A DNA stretch of 64,000 bases, from positions 868,001 through 932,000 of the forward strand of contig NZ_CP049801.1 of assembly GCF_011578045.1 (NCBI RefSeq). The letters run 5' to 3'. The notes beneath the pieces are model-generated. The model made no database searches. It saw only the letters and a program-made list of their open reading frames with translations, and was not told the DNA's origin. Shown here piece after piece: positions 1 through 9,804 of this stretch. Within the stretch, counting starts at the first letter, position 1; each line of letters opens with the position of its first letter. A program made the position numbers and the translations under genes. This stretch comes from Acinetobacter shaoyimingii. Its GTDB lineage: Bacteria; Pseudomonadota; Gammaproteobacteria; Pseudomonadales; Moraxellaceae.

Positions 1-614
<614 letters not shown>

Positions 615-648
615 TCATTTGTGGTTAGATTGGGCGAAAGGGTAGGTT

Positions 649-1296
649 GTGATTAAAAATATATTGATTGATTTGGATGGCACATTAACCGATCCGAAAG
701 TAGGTATTACCGCATCGGCGCGTTTCGGACTGAACAAAGTAGGACATCCGATTCCTGAAGATGAAAATATTGACTGGATTATTGGCCCACCATTAAAAGC
801 ATCGCTGGCGAAACTGTTAAATGTTGATGCGCATGATGTCTTGGCAGAACAAGCCTTACAAGGCTATCGTGAGCGTTTCGCAACGGTTGGATTATTTGAA
901 AATCATCTATTTGAAGATGTACCTGAAACGCTAAAACAATTAAAAGCTCAGGGCTATCGACTATTTTTAGCGACAGCAAAACCAGAAGTATATGCACGTC
1001 AGATTTTAGAACACTTCGATCTCTTGCAATATTTTGAATACCCATATGGCAGTGAATTAAATGGTGAACGTACCAATAAAGCGGATTTGATTGCTTTTAT
1101 TTTGGAAAAAGAACAATTAGATCCGAATGAATGCATCATGGTTGGGGATCGTGAGCATGATATTTTGGGGGCAAGAAAGAATGGCATTGAAACCATTGCG
1201 GTGGAATATGGTTATGGTTCTGATGAAGAATTAACTGTAGCTAATCCTAAAGCACGTATTCAGAATTTTTTTGAAATTTTAGATCATTTAAATTAA
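649..1296 (+). CDS. HAD-superfamily phosphatase (Gph-like)
   Basis: This is a cytoplasmic haloacid-dehalogenase-type phosphatase of 215 residues, starting at GTG 649. Motif I is DLDGT, with the nucleophile Asp8 and acid Asp10; motif II is the threonine in LATAKP near residue 108; motif IV is VGDREHDILGA near residue 165. A helical cap sits between motifs I and II, as in the phosphoglycolate phosphatase and PnuN-like subgroup. The substrate cannot be read from sequence; phosphoglycolate, nucleoside monophosphates or other small phosphoesters are all possible. It is divergent from thiD and converges on dadR, with only 24 bases between the two stop codons. Confidence 0.85.
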   Translation: MIKNILIDLDGTLTDPKVGITASARFGLNKVGHPIPEDENIDWIIGPPLKASLAKLLNVDAHDVLAEQALQGYRERFATVGLFENHLFEDVPETLKQLKAQGYRLFLATAKPEVYARQILEHFDLLQYFEYPYGSELNGERTNKADLIAFILEKEQLDPNECIMVGDREHDILGARKNGIETIAVEYGYGSDEELTVANPKARIQNFFEILDHLN

Positions 1297-1320
1297 ATAA
1301 CGATCTAAGAACGGTTGGTA

Positions 1321-1788
1321 TTATTTCAAATCCAAATACAAGGTTTCCTTCACTTCTTCCATCACAATATAACTATGTGATGAAGCGGATGAAGGAAGCA
1401 TTTTCAATAAATCACCCAATAGCTTGCGATAAGCTTTCATTTCTTTTAAACGTGCTTTCACTAAGTAATCAAATTCACCTGAAATAAGATGACATTCCAA
1501 AACTTCAGGAATCTCAACTAAATTTTTCGCAACTTGATCAAACACATCGCCCGATTTGGCAGAAAGTTTAATCTCTAAAAAGACCAAAAGATTTCGCTCT
1601 AAATGCGCAGGATTGAGTCTAGCGTAATAGCCCATAATCACACCTTCACGCTCTAATCGTTTCACCCGTTCAGAACAGGGCGTGGTCGACAGGTTGACTC
1701 GTGATGCCAATTCACTAATCGCGATGCGACCATCTTTTTGCAAAATATCTAAAATCATGCGATCGGTACGGTCTAAAGGACGCATCAA
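1321..1788 (-). CDS. dadR: Lrp/AsnC-family regulator of D-alanine catabolism
   Basis: A 155-residue Lrp/AsnC regulator. The N-terminal helix-turn-helix reads DRMILDILQKDGRIAISELA followed by LSTTPCSERVKRLE, the typical Lrp recognition region, and the C-terminal half is the ligand-binding RAM domain (CHLISGEFDYLVKA). It is divergent from dadA, the arrangement seen for DadR in Pseudomonas and Acinetobacter, where DadR with L-alanine activates dadA and the alanine racemase gene. The 126-base gap to the dadA GTG region contains two exact 14-bp repeats that could be its sites. Assignment as DadR rests on context; the family itself is certain. Confidence 0.88.
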   Translation of the reverse strand: MMRPLDRTDRMILDILQKDGRIAISELASRVNLSTTPCSERVKRLEREGVIMGYYARLNPAHLERNLLVFLEIKLSAKSGDVFDQVAKNLVEIPEVLECHLISGEFDYLVKARLKEMKAYRKLLGDLLKMLPSSASSHSYIVMEEVKETLYLDLK

Positions 1789-1855
1789 CTTTTTCCTTTA
1801 TTTTTTTATTTGGCACGACAAAAACAATAATTCACCTAGATTATAGCCATAAAAA

Positions 1856-1901
1856 TAGTGAAATAAACTCTTTAAACCAAAATACACTAGTGAAATAAAC
1901 T
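1856..1901. promoter_or_regulatory. Two 14-bp direct repeats, probable DadR sites
   Basis: TAGTGAAATAAACT occurs exactly at 1856-1869 and again at 1888-1901. The copies start 32 bases apart, about three helical turns, which places them on the same face of the helix. A degenerate inverted version (ATTCACCTA) lies near 1830. They sit between divergent dadR and dadA, immediately upstream of dadA. Lrp-family proteins bind phased repeats as multimers, so DadR binding is the natural reading; this is inference from position and phasing. Confidence 0.5.
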
Positions 1902-1932
1902 AATTTGTAACTTTGTGCTCGAGGGATTCGAT

Positions 1933-3192
1933 ATGCGCGTCATCGTATTAGGTAGTGGTGTTATTGGTGTTGCAAGTGCCTATTATCTTGCGCAACAAGG
2001 TGCGGAAGTCACTGTGCTGGATCGTCAGTCAGGTCCTGCGGAGGAAACCAGCTTTGGCAATGCAGGGCAGATTTCGCCGGGCTATTCGACCCCTTGGGCA
2101 GCACCAGGTATTCCATTTAAAGCGGTCAAGTGGATGTTCCAGCATCATGCGCCATTGGCGATTAATATGGACGGAAGCATGTGGCAACTCCAGTGGATGG
2201 CACAAATGCTGAAAAACTGTAATCCACAAAGTTATGCCATCAATAAAGAACGCATGACACGAGTTGCAGAGTATAGCCGTGATTGCTTGCGCGAACTGCG
2301 TAAACAAACGGGTATCCATTATGAAAATCGTTCTAAAGGTACACTTCAGGTTTTCCGTAAAGAAGCTCAACTTGAAGCTGTTCAACGTGATATTGCTGTA
2401 TTAAAAGAATGTGGCGTTCCGCATGAATTGTTATTGGGGAATGATCTTGCCAAAGTTGAGCCTGCGTTGGCACATGCACAAGACAAATTGGTCGGTGGTT
2501 TGCATTTACCCAATGATGAAACTGGCGATTGTTACTTATTCACCAATGCCTTGGCCAATATTGCTCAACAACTGGGTGTGAACTTTAAGTTTAATCAAAA
2601 TGTTGAAAAACTCATCGTTGAAGGCGATGAAATCAAAGGCGTGCTGGTGAATGGTCAGGTGATGACTGCCGATCGTTATGTCTTGGCATTTGGTAGCTAT
2701 TCACGTGATTTCTTAAAACCACTTGAATTGAATCTGCCAGTCTATCCAGTGAAGGGTTATTCACTGACTATTCCAATTGTGGATGCGAACTTTGCTCCAC
2801 AATCAACAGTTTTAGATGAAACTTATAAGATTGCGATTACACGTTTTGATCAGCGTATTCGTGTTGGTGGTATGGCTGAACTGAGTGGTTTTAATCATGG
2901 ATTAAACCAAGACCGCCGTGCAACCTTAGAAATGGTCACTCAAGATTTATTTCCAGGTGGCGATTTGGCACAAGCATCATTCTGGACAGGACTACGTCCG
3001 ATGACTCCAGACAGTACGCCAATTATAGGTGCAACCAAGTTTCCAAATCTGTTCCTAAATACAGGTCATGGCACGCTAGGTTGGACTATGGCATGTGGTT
3101 CAGGCAAATTGATCAGCGATTTAGTTATGAATCATCAACCCGACATTAGCACTGAAGGTTTATCGATTCAGCGTTACCCATTTGCAGCCTAA
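1933..3192 (+). CDS. dadA: D-amino acid dehydrogenase (D-alanine dehydrogenase)
   Basis: DadA oxidises D-alanine and other D-amino acids to 2-oxo acids plus ammonia and passes electrons to the respiratory chain at the inner face of the cytoplasmic membrane. The protein opens with [20 protein letters not shown], the GxGxxG dinucleotide fold for FAD, and continues with VLDRQ at the end of the second strand. The C-terminal part has [15 protein letters not shown] and [16 protein letters not shown], the FAD-contacting segment of the DAO family. The ATG at 1933 is chosen over an in-frame GTG at 1915 because GAGGG lies seven bases before it. The length, 419 residues, is normal. It is followed by alr/dadX and forms the L-alanine to D-alanine to pyruvate route. 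Confidence 0.95.
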   Translation: MRVIVLGSGVIGVASAYYLAQQGAEVTVLDRQSGPAEETSFGNAGQISPGYSTPWAAPGIPFKAVKWMFQHHAPLAINMDGSMWQLQWMAQMLKNCNPQSYAINKERMTRVAEYSRDCLRELRKQTGIHYENRSKGTLQVFRKEAQLEAVQRDIAVLKECGVPHELLLGNDLAKVEPALAHAQDKLVGGLHLPNDETGDCYLFTNALANIAQQLGVNFKFNQNVEKLIVEGDEIKGVLVNGQVMTADRYVLAFGSYSRDFLKPLELNLPVYPVKGYSLTIPIVDANFAPQSTVLDETYKIAITRFDQRIRVGGMAELSGFNHGLNQDRRATLEMVTQDLFPGGDLAQASFWTGLRPMTPDSTPIIGATKFPNLFLNTGHGTLGWTMACGSGKLISDLVMNHQPDISTEGLSIQRYPFAA

Positions 3193-3288
3193 TCAGAACG
3201 AATGAACGCATTCAGCATGTATTTAAATGACATGCTGAATGAAATAAAAAACAATAAATGATTCAGTGTGTACTCAAGGAAGAGTTTT

Positions 3289-4413
3289 ATGCCACGCCCA
3301 ATTCAAGCGATTATTCATCCTCATGCATTAACCCATAATCTCAATATTGCACGACAACATATGCCAGACAGTCGGGTCTTTGCTGTGGTGAAAGCCAATG
3401 CCTATGGTCATGGTATTGAACGAGTCTATGATGCTTTTAAATCAGCCGATGGTTTTGCTTTGCTCGATCTGGCAGAGGCACAACGTATACGAGCTTTGGG
3501 TTGGACAGGTAGAATCTTACTCTTAGAAGGGATTTTTTCGTTTCAAGATTTATATGTATGTGCAGAACAGGATTTGAGTTTTAGCTTACATAGCCATCAT
3601 CAAGTAGCGTGGCTGAAACAGTTCGATGCTTTGGGACATCATGCAGTCCGTTTCGATGTTTATTTAAAAATGAACAGTGGTATGAACCGCTTGGGTTTTA
3701 CCCCTGAAGATTATCGGGAGATTTGGCAAGAACTGATTCAACTTCAATGTGTCGGCTCAATCACGCATATGATGCACTTTTCAGACGCCGATGGTGAACG
3801 TTTTGGTGAGCGGGGCATTGATTATCAAGTCACAGTCTTTGAAAGGACGATTGAAGGCTTGCCGGGCGAACGTTCACTGTGTAATAGCGCTGCGATTTTA
3901 CGTTATTCATCCAACATTCATTCCGATGTAATCCGTAGTGGCATTATGTTATATGGCAGTTCGCCAGATTATCCGACACATAGTATTCAAGACTGGAATT
4001 TGAAACCGACCATGAGTTTACGCAGTGAAATCATTGCCATTCAAACGATAAAAAAAGGTCAGTCGGTCGGTTATGGGTCGCAGTTTATTGCTCCAGAAGA
4101 CATGCAAATTGGTATCGTTGCATGTGGCTATGCCGATGGTTATCAGCGTATTTCTCCCACAGGAACGCCTATATTAGTCCACTCTATTCGAACGCAGACT
4201 TTAGGTCGTGTCAGTATGGATATGCTCGCAGTCGATTTAAGAAAGGTTGAGTCAGCACATGTTGGTAGTGAAGTGGTGCTTTGGGGCTATTCTTCTCAAG
4301 GTACAGTTTTAGCTATAGACGATGTCGCAAATAGTGCTGGCACGGTCAGTTATGAGCTCATGTGTGGTGTAACTAGACGAGTGCAATTTTCAATCGACAA
4401 CAATACATTTTAA
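3289..4413 (+). CDS. dadX: Alanine racemase, catabolic type
   Basis: A PLP-dependent fold-III alanine racemase of 374 residues. The PLP lysine is Lys35 in VVKANAYGHG, and the catalytic tyrosine of the C-terminal beta domain lies in SVGYGSQF. The start at 3289 is supported by AAGGAAG about seven bases upstream; an in-frame GTG at 3268 would place that site inside the gene. It follows dadA by 96 bases, so its product most likely supplies D-alanine to DadA, although the same enzyme can feed peptidoglycan synthesis. Whether it is the only alanine racemase of the organism (alr) cannot be told from the window. Confidence 0.92.
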   Translation: MPRPIQAIIHPHALTHNLNIARQHMPDSRVFAVVKANAYGHGIERVYDAFKSADGFALLDLAEAQRIRALGWTGRILLLEGIFSFQDLYVCAEQDLSFSLHSHHQVAWLKQFDALGHHAVRFDVYLKMNSGMNRLGFTPEDYREIWQELIQLQCVGSITHMMHFSDADGERFGERGIDYQVTVFERTIEGLPGERSLCNSAAILRYSSNIHSDVIRSGIMLYGSSPDYPTHSIQDWNLKPTMSLRSEIIAIQTIKKGQSVGYGSQFIAPEDMQIGIVACGYADGYQRISPTGTPILVHSIRTQTLGRVSMDMLAVDLRKVESAHVGSEVVLWGYSSQGTVLAIDDVANSAGTVSYELMCGVTRRVQFSIDNNTF

Positions 4414-4442
4414 TTAAAAAATTCAATGATAAGGAAAATGAT

Positions 4443-4802
4443 ATGTCTCATTCAGATATACAAAAGTTCAACAGCACAGAAGTAATGAGTGCGGTGACAA
4501 TATTTAACGGTGTCGTGTATTTATCAGGTCAGGTTCCAAAAACCAAAGTGCCTGATATTGAAGCCCAAACACGTGATATTTTGGCGACCATTGATCAGCT
4601 CTTAGCGCAAGCCAATACGGATAAATCACGCTTATTGTCGGTGCAGATTTTCATCAAAAATCTAGATGATTTTCCAAAAATGAATGCTGTCTGGGTTGAA
4701 TGGCTACAGGGTTGTGTGACACCTTCACGTGCAACAATACAAGCGGATTTGGTCAATCCAGATTGGTTGATTGAGATTGCAGTGATTGCTGCACAAAAAT
4801 AG
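4443..4802 (+). CDS. RidA-family enamine/imine deaminase
   Basis: A 119-residue YjgF/YER057c/UK114 protein. Visible family features are GVVYLSGQVP near residue 25, the strand-helix ARDILATIDQLLAQA-like segment, and the C-terminal CVTPSRATIQADL, whose arginine binds the carboxylate of the substrate in RidA. It lies 29 bases after alr/dadX with AAGGAAAA before its ATG. RidA proteins hydrolyse reactive 2-aminoacrylate and other imines released by PLP enzymes and amino acid oxidases, which fits a gene placed between a racemase, an iminium-producing dehydrogenase and an amino acid permease. It is probably cotranscribed with them. Confidence 0.85.
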   Translation: MSHSDIQKFNSTEVMSAVTIFNGVVYLSGQVPKTKVPDIEAQTRDILATIDQLLAQANTDKSRLLSVQIFIKNLDDFPKMNAVWVEWLQGCVTPSRATIQADLVNPDWLIEIAVIAAQK

Positions 4803-4987
4803 ATAGCTCATGGAACTTACAAATAAAAACATGAATATGAAAAGATGATGAATGTGTTATGCGAAAATTTTTACGCAGTAAAGGTACTGAAATTTGATGG
4901 TTATTTTGTGAATTGAAACCGATCAGGAGTGCTTGAGTTTCAAGATCACAGTATTTTGTTTTTGATTTTTTATAAGGATGTTTAACG

Positions 4988-6418
4988 ATGACAACAATAG
5001 ATCAAAAAGAGGACGATGTATCGTCGCCGCATGAATTACAACGTAAATTATCAAATCGACATCTACAGTTAATCGCCATTGGTGGTGCGATTGGTACCGG
5101 TTTATTTATGGGATCGGGTAAAACAATCTCCCTTGCTGGTCCTTCCATCCTGATTATTTATATGATTATTGGTGTGATGTTCTTTTTCCTGATGCGTGCA
5201 TTGGGTGAGTTACTTCTTTCTAATCTGCATTACAAATCATTTATTGATATGGCACATGATCTGATTGGACCAGGAGCAGGGTATTACATTGGCTGGTCAT
5301 ATTGGTTGGGTTGGGTTTTAGTCGGTATTGCCGATCTCGCTGCCATTATTAATTATTTAAACTTTTGGCTACCGCCAGATATGGCCTTTACCCCAATGGG
5401 TCAAGCCATGATTAGTGCGGGCTGTGTTTTATTGGTTCTCGGTATCAATTTATTGACGGTAAAGTTATTTGGTGAAATTGAATTCTGGTTTGCATTAATC
5501 AAAATTATTGCCATTTTAAGTTTAATTGTGGTTGGTGGTTTCATGGTTTTTAATCATTTCCATTCTCCTGATGGAACCTTGGCCAGCTTTAGTAATGTAT
5601 GGTCACATGGGGGCATGTTCCCTAAAGGAACGTCAGGTTTCTTAGCAGGCTTCCAAATCGCACTGTTTGCTTTTGTTGGGGTAGAACTACTCGGAACCAT
5701 GGCAGCAGAAACCAAAGATCCAGAAAAAAACTTACCCAAAGCAGTGAATGCAATTCCAACGCGAATCATTTTATTCTACGTATTATCGCTTTTTATTGTC
5801 ATGTCAGTCACACCATGGAATTTAATTCCAGCCGATAAAAGTCCATTCGTTTCATTATTTATGCATGCAGGTATTGGATCTGCTGCGATTATTATGAATT
5901 TGGTGGTGTTGTCTTCAGTGATGTCATCGATGAATAGCGGTGTATTCTCGACGAGTCGTATGTTGTTTGGATTGGCGAAAGATGGTCAAGCACCACAAGC
6001 CTTAGCCAAGTTATCGTCTCGTGCTGTGCCTGCAAAAGGCTTGTTTTTCTCGTGCCTGTTTATTTTAGCGGGAGCCGCATTACAGTACTTTGTCCCAAAT
6101 ACGATTGAGGCATTTACTTTAGCCAGTTCACTGTGTGTGATTCTGTTTATTAGTATTTGGGGGCTGATCATGGTGTGCTACATTCGTTATCGAAAACGTG
6201 CACCAGAGTTGCATGCAAAGTCGACATTTAAAATGCCTGGTGGGGTTTTCATGTCCTACGTTGTGTTGATTTTCTTGTTATTTACTTTAGTGATTTTGAG
6301 TCTAGAACCAGATACCTTAAAGGCTTTGATCATTAGTCCGTTGTGGTTAATTATTTTAGCCATTACCTATCGTGTACTTTATATCCCACGAATTAAAAAA
6401 ATGGGTAAACAGCTTTAG
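4988..6418 (+). CDS. cycA: D-serine/D-alanine/glycine permease (CycA-type APC transporter)
   Basis: A 476-residue amino acid-polyamine-organocation permease with about twelve hydrophobic segments. After a short cytoplasmic N-terminus it reads LQLIAIGGAIGTGLFMGSG, the substrate-binding unwound helix 1 of the amino acid transporter family, and later AFVGVELLGTMAAETKDPEK, the conserved helix 6 and loop. The closest functional match by context and sequence is CycA, which imports D-alanine, D-serine and glycine. AAGGATG lies eight bases before the ATG. It ends the dad cluster, 185 bases after the RidA gene, and a strong terminator follows. Confidence 0.85.
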   Translation: MTTIDQKEDDVSSPHELQRKLSNRHLQLIAIGGAIGTGLFMGSGKTISLAGPSILIIYMIIGVMFFFLMRALGELLLSNLHYKSFIDMAHDLIGPGAGYYIGWSYWLGWVLVGIADLAAIINYLNFWLPPDMAFTPMGQAMISAGCVLLVLGINLLTVKLFGEIEFWFALIKIIAILSLIVVGGFMVFNHFHSPDGTLASFSNVWSHGGMFPKGTSGFLAGFQIALFAFVGVELLGTMAAETKDPEKNLPKAVNAIPTRIILFYVLSLFIVMSVTPWNLIPADKSPFVSLFMHAGIGSAAIIMNLVVLSSVMSSMNSGVFSTSRMLFGLAKDGQAPQALAKLSSRAVPAKGLFFSCLFILAGAALQYFVPNTIEAFTLASSLCVILFISIWGLIMVCYIRYRKRAPELHAKSTFKMPGGVFMSYVVLIFLLFTLVILSLEPDTLKALIISPLWLIILAITYRVLYIPRIKKMGKQL

Positions 6419-6504
6419 ATTTTAGGTTTGTTAAGTCGCGCCTATTTTAAGGTTTAGCCTGTTACATTGCTTTAAATCGTTGTTTGTATCAAGTTTGAGA
6501 ATTC

Positions 6505-6536
6505 AAAAAAGCTGATGATATTTTCATCAGCTTTTT
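6505..6536 (+). terminator. Rho-independent terminator after cycA
   Basis: An 8-bp stem GCTGATGA/TCATCAGC (6511-6518 with 6524-6531) and a five-base loop are flanked by a run of A before and a run of T after. The stem could end transcription of the dad cluster; the A-run makes it usable in both directions. Confidence 0.85.
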
Positions 6537-6608
6537 TATGGCTATTCATGCATGCTTATGTTGAAGCTTGTGTTTAAATAGCCAAGCCTTTAAAAAAATA
6601 AACTATAT

Positions 6609-7727
6609 ATGTCTACAATACGAAATTATCAAATTGATGTTTTACGTGGAATTGCCATACTTTTGGTGCTCATCCATCATTTCAATATTCCTTATAAGTT
6701 GAATGACACTTTTTTGGGCGTGACCTTAGGTGAAGAAAGTCTGATCACCCTAATTGCGCGAAATGGAAATTATGGGGTGACGATGTTTTTCGTTATCTCT
6801 GGATTTTTGATTACCCAGAATATTCTGCGACGTCACAATGCATTGAACCAAGTCAATTTAAAAGAATTCTATATTCGACGTATCGCTAGAATCATGCCGT
6901 GTTTAGTCTTGTTGGTGCTGTTGGTCACTATACTGGGCGCAATGGGCTTAGCACCATTTATGAATCAAGCACCAAATGGCATAGATGTTTCTTACGAATT
7001 AACCCTTTTTTCAGCTTTTACCTTTTGGATGAATATCCTCATCATTGAATATGGTTGGGTGAATTACGCATTGGGCGTGTTGTGGTCATTATCTGTTGAA
7101 GAGATTTTCTATCTTGTTTTCCCAATACTGTGTCTGACACTAGGAAAGGGAAAAGCATTGCCCATATTTTTATTGGCAATTGTTATGTATGCACCTTATT
7201 TCCGATTTTTGCACTTTGGTGCAGAAAGTGGAGCATACCTTTATCATTATTTTTCAAGTTTTGATGGGATCGCCATCGGGTGTTTAAGCGCTTTATTTAT
7301 TCATCATTTTAACCATAAAATTCACATTGCTCGATGGTGGGCTTTCGTTATTGCTTTATTCATGGTTGGACTTTATTTATATGCACCAATCAAGCAAGTG
7401 AGTGTATGGGGGATCAGTCTATTTGCATTTTTGACAGCACTTTTAATTCTAGCTTGGTCGCAACCGAAGCAATCTAATCAGCAAAGCTTCTGTACTCGCA
7501 CATTGGTTTGGATTGGGAAGTCTAGTTATGAGATGTATTTATTTCATTTAATTATTCTGGGTTTGATGAAAGTGCTGTATTTACCCAAGGAAACCATACC
7601 AATTGAAAAGCTGATGTTATTGCCGATCTATTTCATCAGTGTATTTATTTTAAGTGGATTGATTGAAAAATTTTATTCCAATCCACTTAATTTAAAAATC
7701 CGTCAGAAATTTTTAAAAGATGAATGA
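6609..7727 (+). CDS. Acyltransferase 3 family membrane protein (OafA/YrhL-like)
   Basis: A polytopic inner membrane O-acyltransferase of 372 residues with about ten hydrophobic helices. It begins IDVLRGIAILLVLIHHF, carrying the arginine and the paired histidines characteristic of acyltransferase 3, followed by GVTMFFVISGFLIT and FYIRRIARIMP, the conserved R-x-R region. The C-terminal SYEMYLFHLI is also typical. Members acetylate or otherwise acylate surface sugars (lipid A core, O-antigen, capsule); the target here is unknown. The ATG at 6609 lacks a clear Shine-Dalgarno site. It stands alone between two terminators. Confidence 0.85.
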   Translation: MSTIRNYQIDVLRGIAILLVLIHHFNIPYKLNDTFLGVTLGEESLITLIARNGNYGVTMFFVISGFLITQNILRRHNALNQVNLKEFYIRRIARIMPCLVLLVLLVTILGAMGLAPFMNQAPNGIDVSYELTLFSAFTFWMNILIIEYGWVNYALGVLWSLSVEEIFYLVFPILCLTLGKGKALPIFLLAIVMYAPYFRFLHFGAESGAYLYHYFSSFDGIAIGCLSALFIHHFNHKIHIARWWAFVIALFMVGLYLYAPIKQVSVWGISLFAFLTALLILAWSQPKQSNQQSFCTRTLVWIGKSSYEMYLFHLIILGLMKVLYLPKETIPIEKLMLLPIYFISVFILSGLIEKFYSNPLNLKIRQKFLKDE

Positions 7728-7770
7728 AACTTAAATCTTTAGATGTTGAATCAAGTCGTATGAATAAGAA

Positions 7771-7798
7771 AAGCCTCCATTCAGGAGGCTTTTATTTT
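7771..7798. terminator. Bidirectional terminator between acyltransferase gene and hemJ
   Basis: The stem GCCTCC/GGAGGC (7773-7778 with 7784-7789) with an ATTCA loop has A-rich sequence on its left and TTTTATTTT on its right. It lies between two convergent genes and can serve both. Confidence 0.8.
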
Positions 7799-7808
7799 GC
7801 AATGACAT

Positions 7809-8261
7809 TTAGAATTGTGGTTTAACCACCACTAAAATTACCACTGCAAATAAGATAAATGTCGGCAATTCATTAAAAAAGCGCCAAAATTTGTGTGATT
7901 TATAATGAGGATCAATCATCAGTTTTTTACGATAATAACCGCAAACTAAATGATAAATGATTAGTAATCCAACCAGTCCAACTTTCAAATAAAACCAAAG
8001 TGCTTCATGGTAATGTCGTGTTGCATCGCCCCAATCGACCAAAAAGTGTGCTGTAATAAGGGTGGCAAGCATTGCTGGCCACATAATACCTCGGTACAGC
8101 TTACGTTCCATAATTTGGAAACGTTGATGACTGGCATCATCTTCACTCATGGCATGGTAAACAAATAACCGTGGCAAGTAGAACAAAGCAGCAAACCAAC
8201 ACACCACGGCAATAATATGTAATGCTTTTACCCAAAGGAAAGCATCTGATGGAGCATCCAT
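7809..8261 (-). CDS. hemJ: Protoporphyrinogen IX oxidase HemJ
   Basis: HemJ oxidises protoporphyrinogen IX to protoporphyrin IX, the next-to-last step of haem synthesis, in the inner membrane. The 150-residue protein has four hydrophobic segments and the family signatures WFAALFYLPRLFVYH near residue 22, LKVGLVGLLIIYHLVCG near residue 92, and a C-terminal RFFNELPT followed by VVILVVVKP. HemJ is the form used by Acinetobacter and many other proteobacteria in place of HemG or HemY. The gene starts 23 bases after fabB on the same strand, with AGGGTGAC before the ATG, and so is probably cotranscribed with fabB. The link is likely organisational, not metabolic. Confidence 0.9.
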   Translation of the reverse strand: MDAPSDAFLWVKALHIIAVVCWFAALFYLPRLFVYHAMSEDDASHQRFQIMERKLYRGIMWPAMLATLITAHFLVDWGDATRHYHEALWFYLKVGLVGLLIIYHLVCGYYRKKLMIDPHYKSHKFWRFFNELPTFILFAVVILVVVKPQF

Positions 8262-8284
8262 GAAGTCACCCTAAAATGGGCAGC

Positions 8285-9514
8285 TTAGCCTTCCCATTTT
8301 TTGAAAATGAGACATGCATTCACGCCGCCAAAACCGAAACTGTTACTCATCACAGTATTCAATTTTGCATCACGTTTTTCAAGTACTACGTCATAACCAT
8401 TTGTACCTTCATCAAGTTCAGTCACGTTGATGTTTGGTGCAATAAAGTCATTTTGCATCATCAAGATCGAATAAATCGCTTCTTGTACGCCTGCAGCACC
8501 AAGGCTGTGACCAGTCATTGATTTGGTTGAGCTAAGAGGAGGTACATTGCCTTCACCAAACGCACGCCCCATGGCTTTTAATTCAGTGATGTCACCAGCA
8601 GGTGTCGATGTACCATGGGTATTCACATAGTCAATTTTATCTACACCGTGTTGTTTCGCTTCATCTAAAGCCATCAAGATACAACGTGTCGCACCTTCAC
8701 CAGATGGAGCTACCATATCTGCACCATCGGAGTTGGCAGCATATGCCACAACTTCAGCCAAGATGTTTGCACCACGTGCTTGAGCATGTTCGAGTGATTC
8801 AAGCACAACGAAACCACCACCACCAGCAATCACAAAACCATCACGATCCGCTGAATATGGACGTGACGCTGTTTCTGGTGTGTCGTTATATTTTGAGCAC
8901 AATGCACCCATCGCATCAAACAACAAGCTTTGTGACCAATGATCTTCTTCACCACCACCCGCAAGCATTAGGTCTTGTTTGCCCAATTGGATGAGGTTGT
9001 AAGCATAACCAATCGCATCTGCAGATGTTGCACAAGCACTGGTAATCGAGTGAGCAACACCTTGTAATTTAAATGCCACACCAACGTTTGCTGTAATGGT
9101 ATTTGACATATTACGTGGAACGAAGAAAGGACCCACTTTACGTGCGCCTTTGGTTTCAAGTAATTCAATCATTTCAGCAACAGATGCTGTTGAGTTACCG
9201 CCTGAACCGCCCGCTATACCATAACGCGGGTTACCAGCCAAATCTTCAGCAGTTAATCCAGCATTTTCAACAGCAGCAACAGCAGCATTGTAGGCATACA
9301 TGGCACATACGCCCATGAAGCGTTTTAATTTACGATCAATCCCATCAAAATTTTGTTCTGCGGCTGCACTGACATGGCTTTTAAAATTTAATTCAGCATA
9401 AGTAGGATTATGACGTGTGCCTGATATCCCGTTTTGTAAAGAATGAGTCACGTCTTCCAACGAGTTTCCTATACATGAGTTAATACCCATACCCGTGATT
9501 ACAACACGTTTCAT
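8285..9514 (-). CDS. fabB: 3-oxoacyl-ACP synthase I
   Basis: FabB condenses malonyl-ACP with a growing acyl-ACP and is needed for the elongation steps of unsaturated fatty acid synthesis. The 409 residues include the Cys-His-His triad: Cys161 in ITSACATSADA, His300 in VNTHGTSTPAGD and His336 in STKSMTGHSLGA. Length and the C-terminal NSFGFGGVNACLIF match FabB more than FabF. The first gene of a two-gene unit with hemJ; no fabA is adjacent, although fabA-fabB pairs are common in pseudomonads. About 290 bases upstream separate it from the divergent EcsC gene; I see no clear operator there. Confidence 0.92.
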   Translation of the reverse strand: MKRVVITGMGINSCIGNSLEDVTHSLQNGISGTRHNPTYAELNFKSHVSAAAEQNFDGIDRKLKRFMGVCAMYAYNAAVAAVENAGLTAEDLAGNPRYGIAGGSGGNSTASVAEMIELLETKGARKVGPFFVPRNMSNTITANVGVAFKLQGVAHSITSACATSADAIGYAYNLIQLGKQDLMLAGGGEEDHWSQSLLFDAMGALCSKYNDTPETASRPYSADRDGFVIAGGGGFVVLESLEHAQARGANILAEVVAYAANSDGADMVAPSGEGATRCILMALDEAKQHGVDKIDYVNTHGTSTPAGDITELKAMGRAFGEGNVPPLSSTKSMTGHSLGAAGVQEAIYSILMMQNDFIAPNINVTELDEGTNGYDVVLEKRDAKLNTVMSNSFGFGGVNACLIFKKWEG

Positions 9515-9804
9515 CTACAGATCCCTATTATGGTGATGATTAAAATAATCTTATTTCGAAAGATACAAATATCATGTTCAATACTTGTTCATGTTTCGAA
9601 TACATTACTTTTACTAAAGTTTAGAGCCATAATAGCAGAAAGTTATTGAAATTCTTATGGCAGATCAATGCGTCTTATTGAAAAGCGCAATTGGCAGATT
9701 TGTTCACCAATGGCCTACTAAAGAAAACAGAATGAAGTTGAGTTAAATCTTGACTCCACATAGTATTTTAATCAAAAGTGATCATGCGTAAGGAAGAGAT
9801 GTAT

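Noticed and set aside
8276..9318. Several plus-strand frames of 70-130 codons over fabB
   Set aside because: They are antisense shadows of a well-conserved gene, with biased composition and no start signals.
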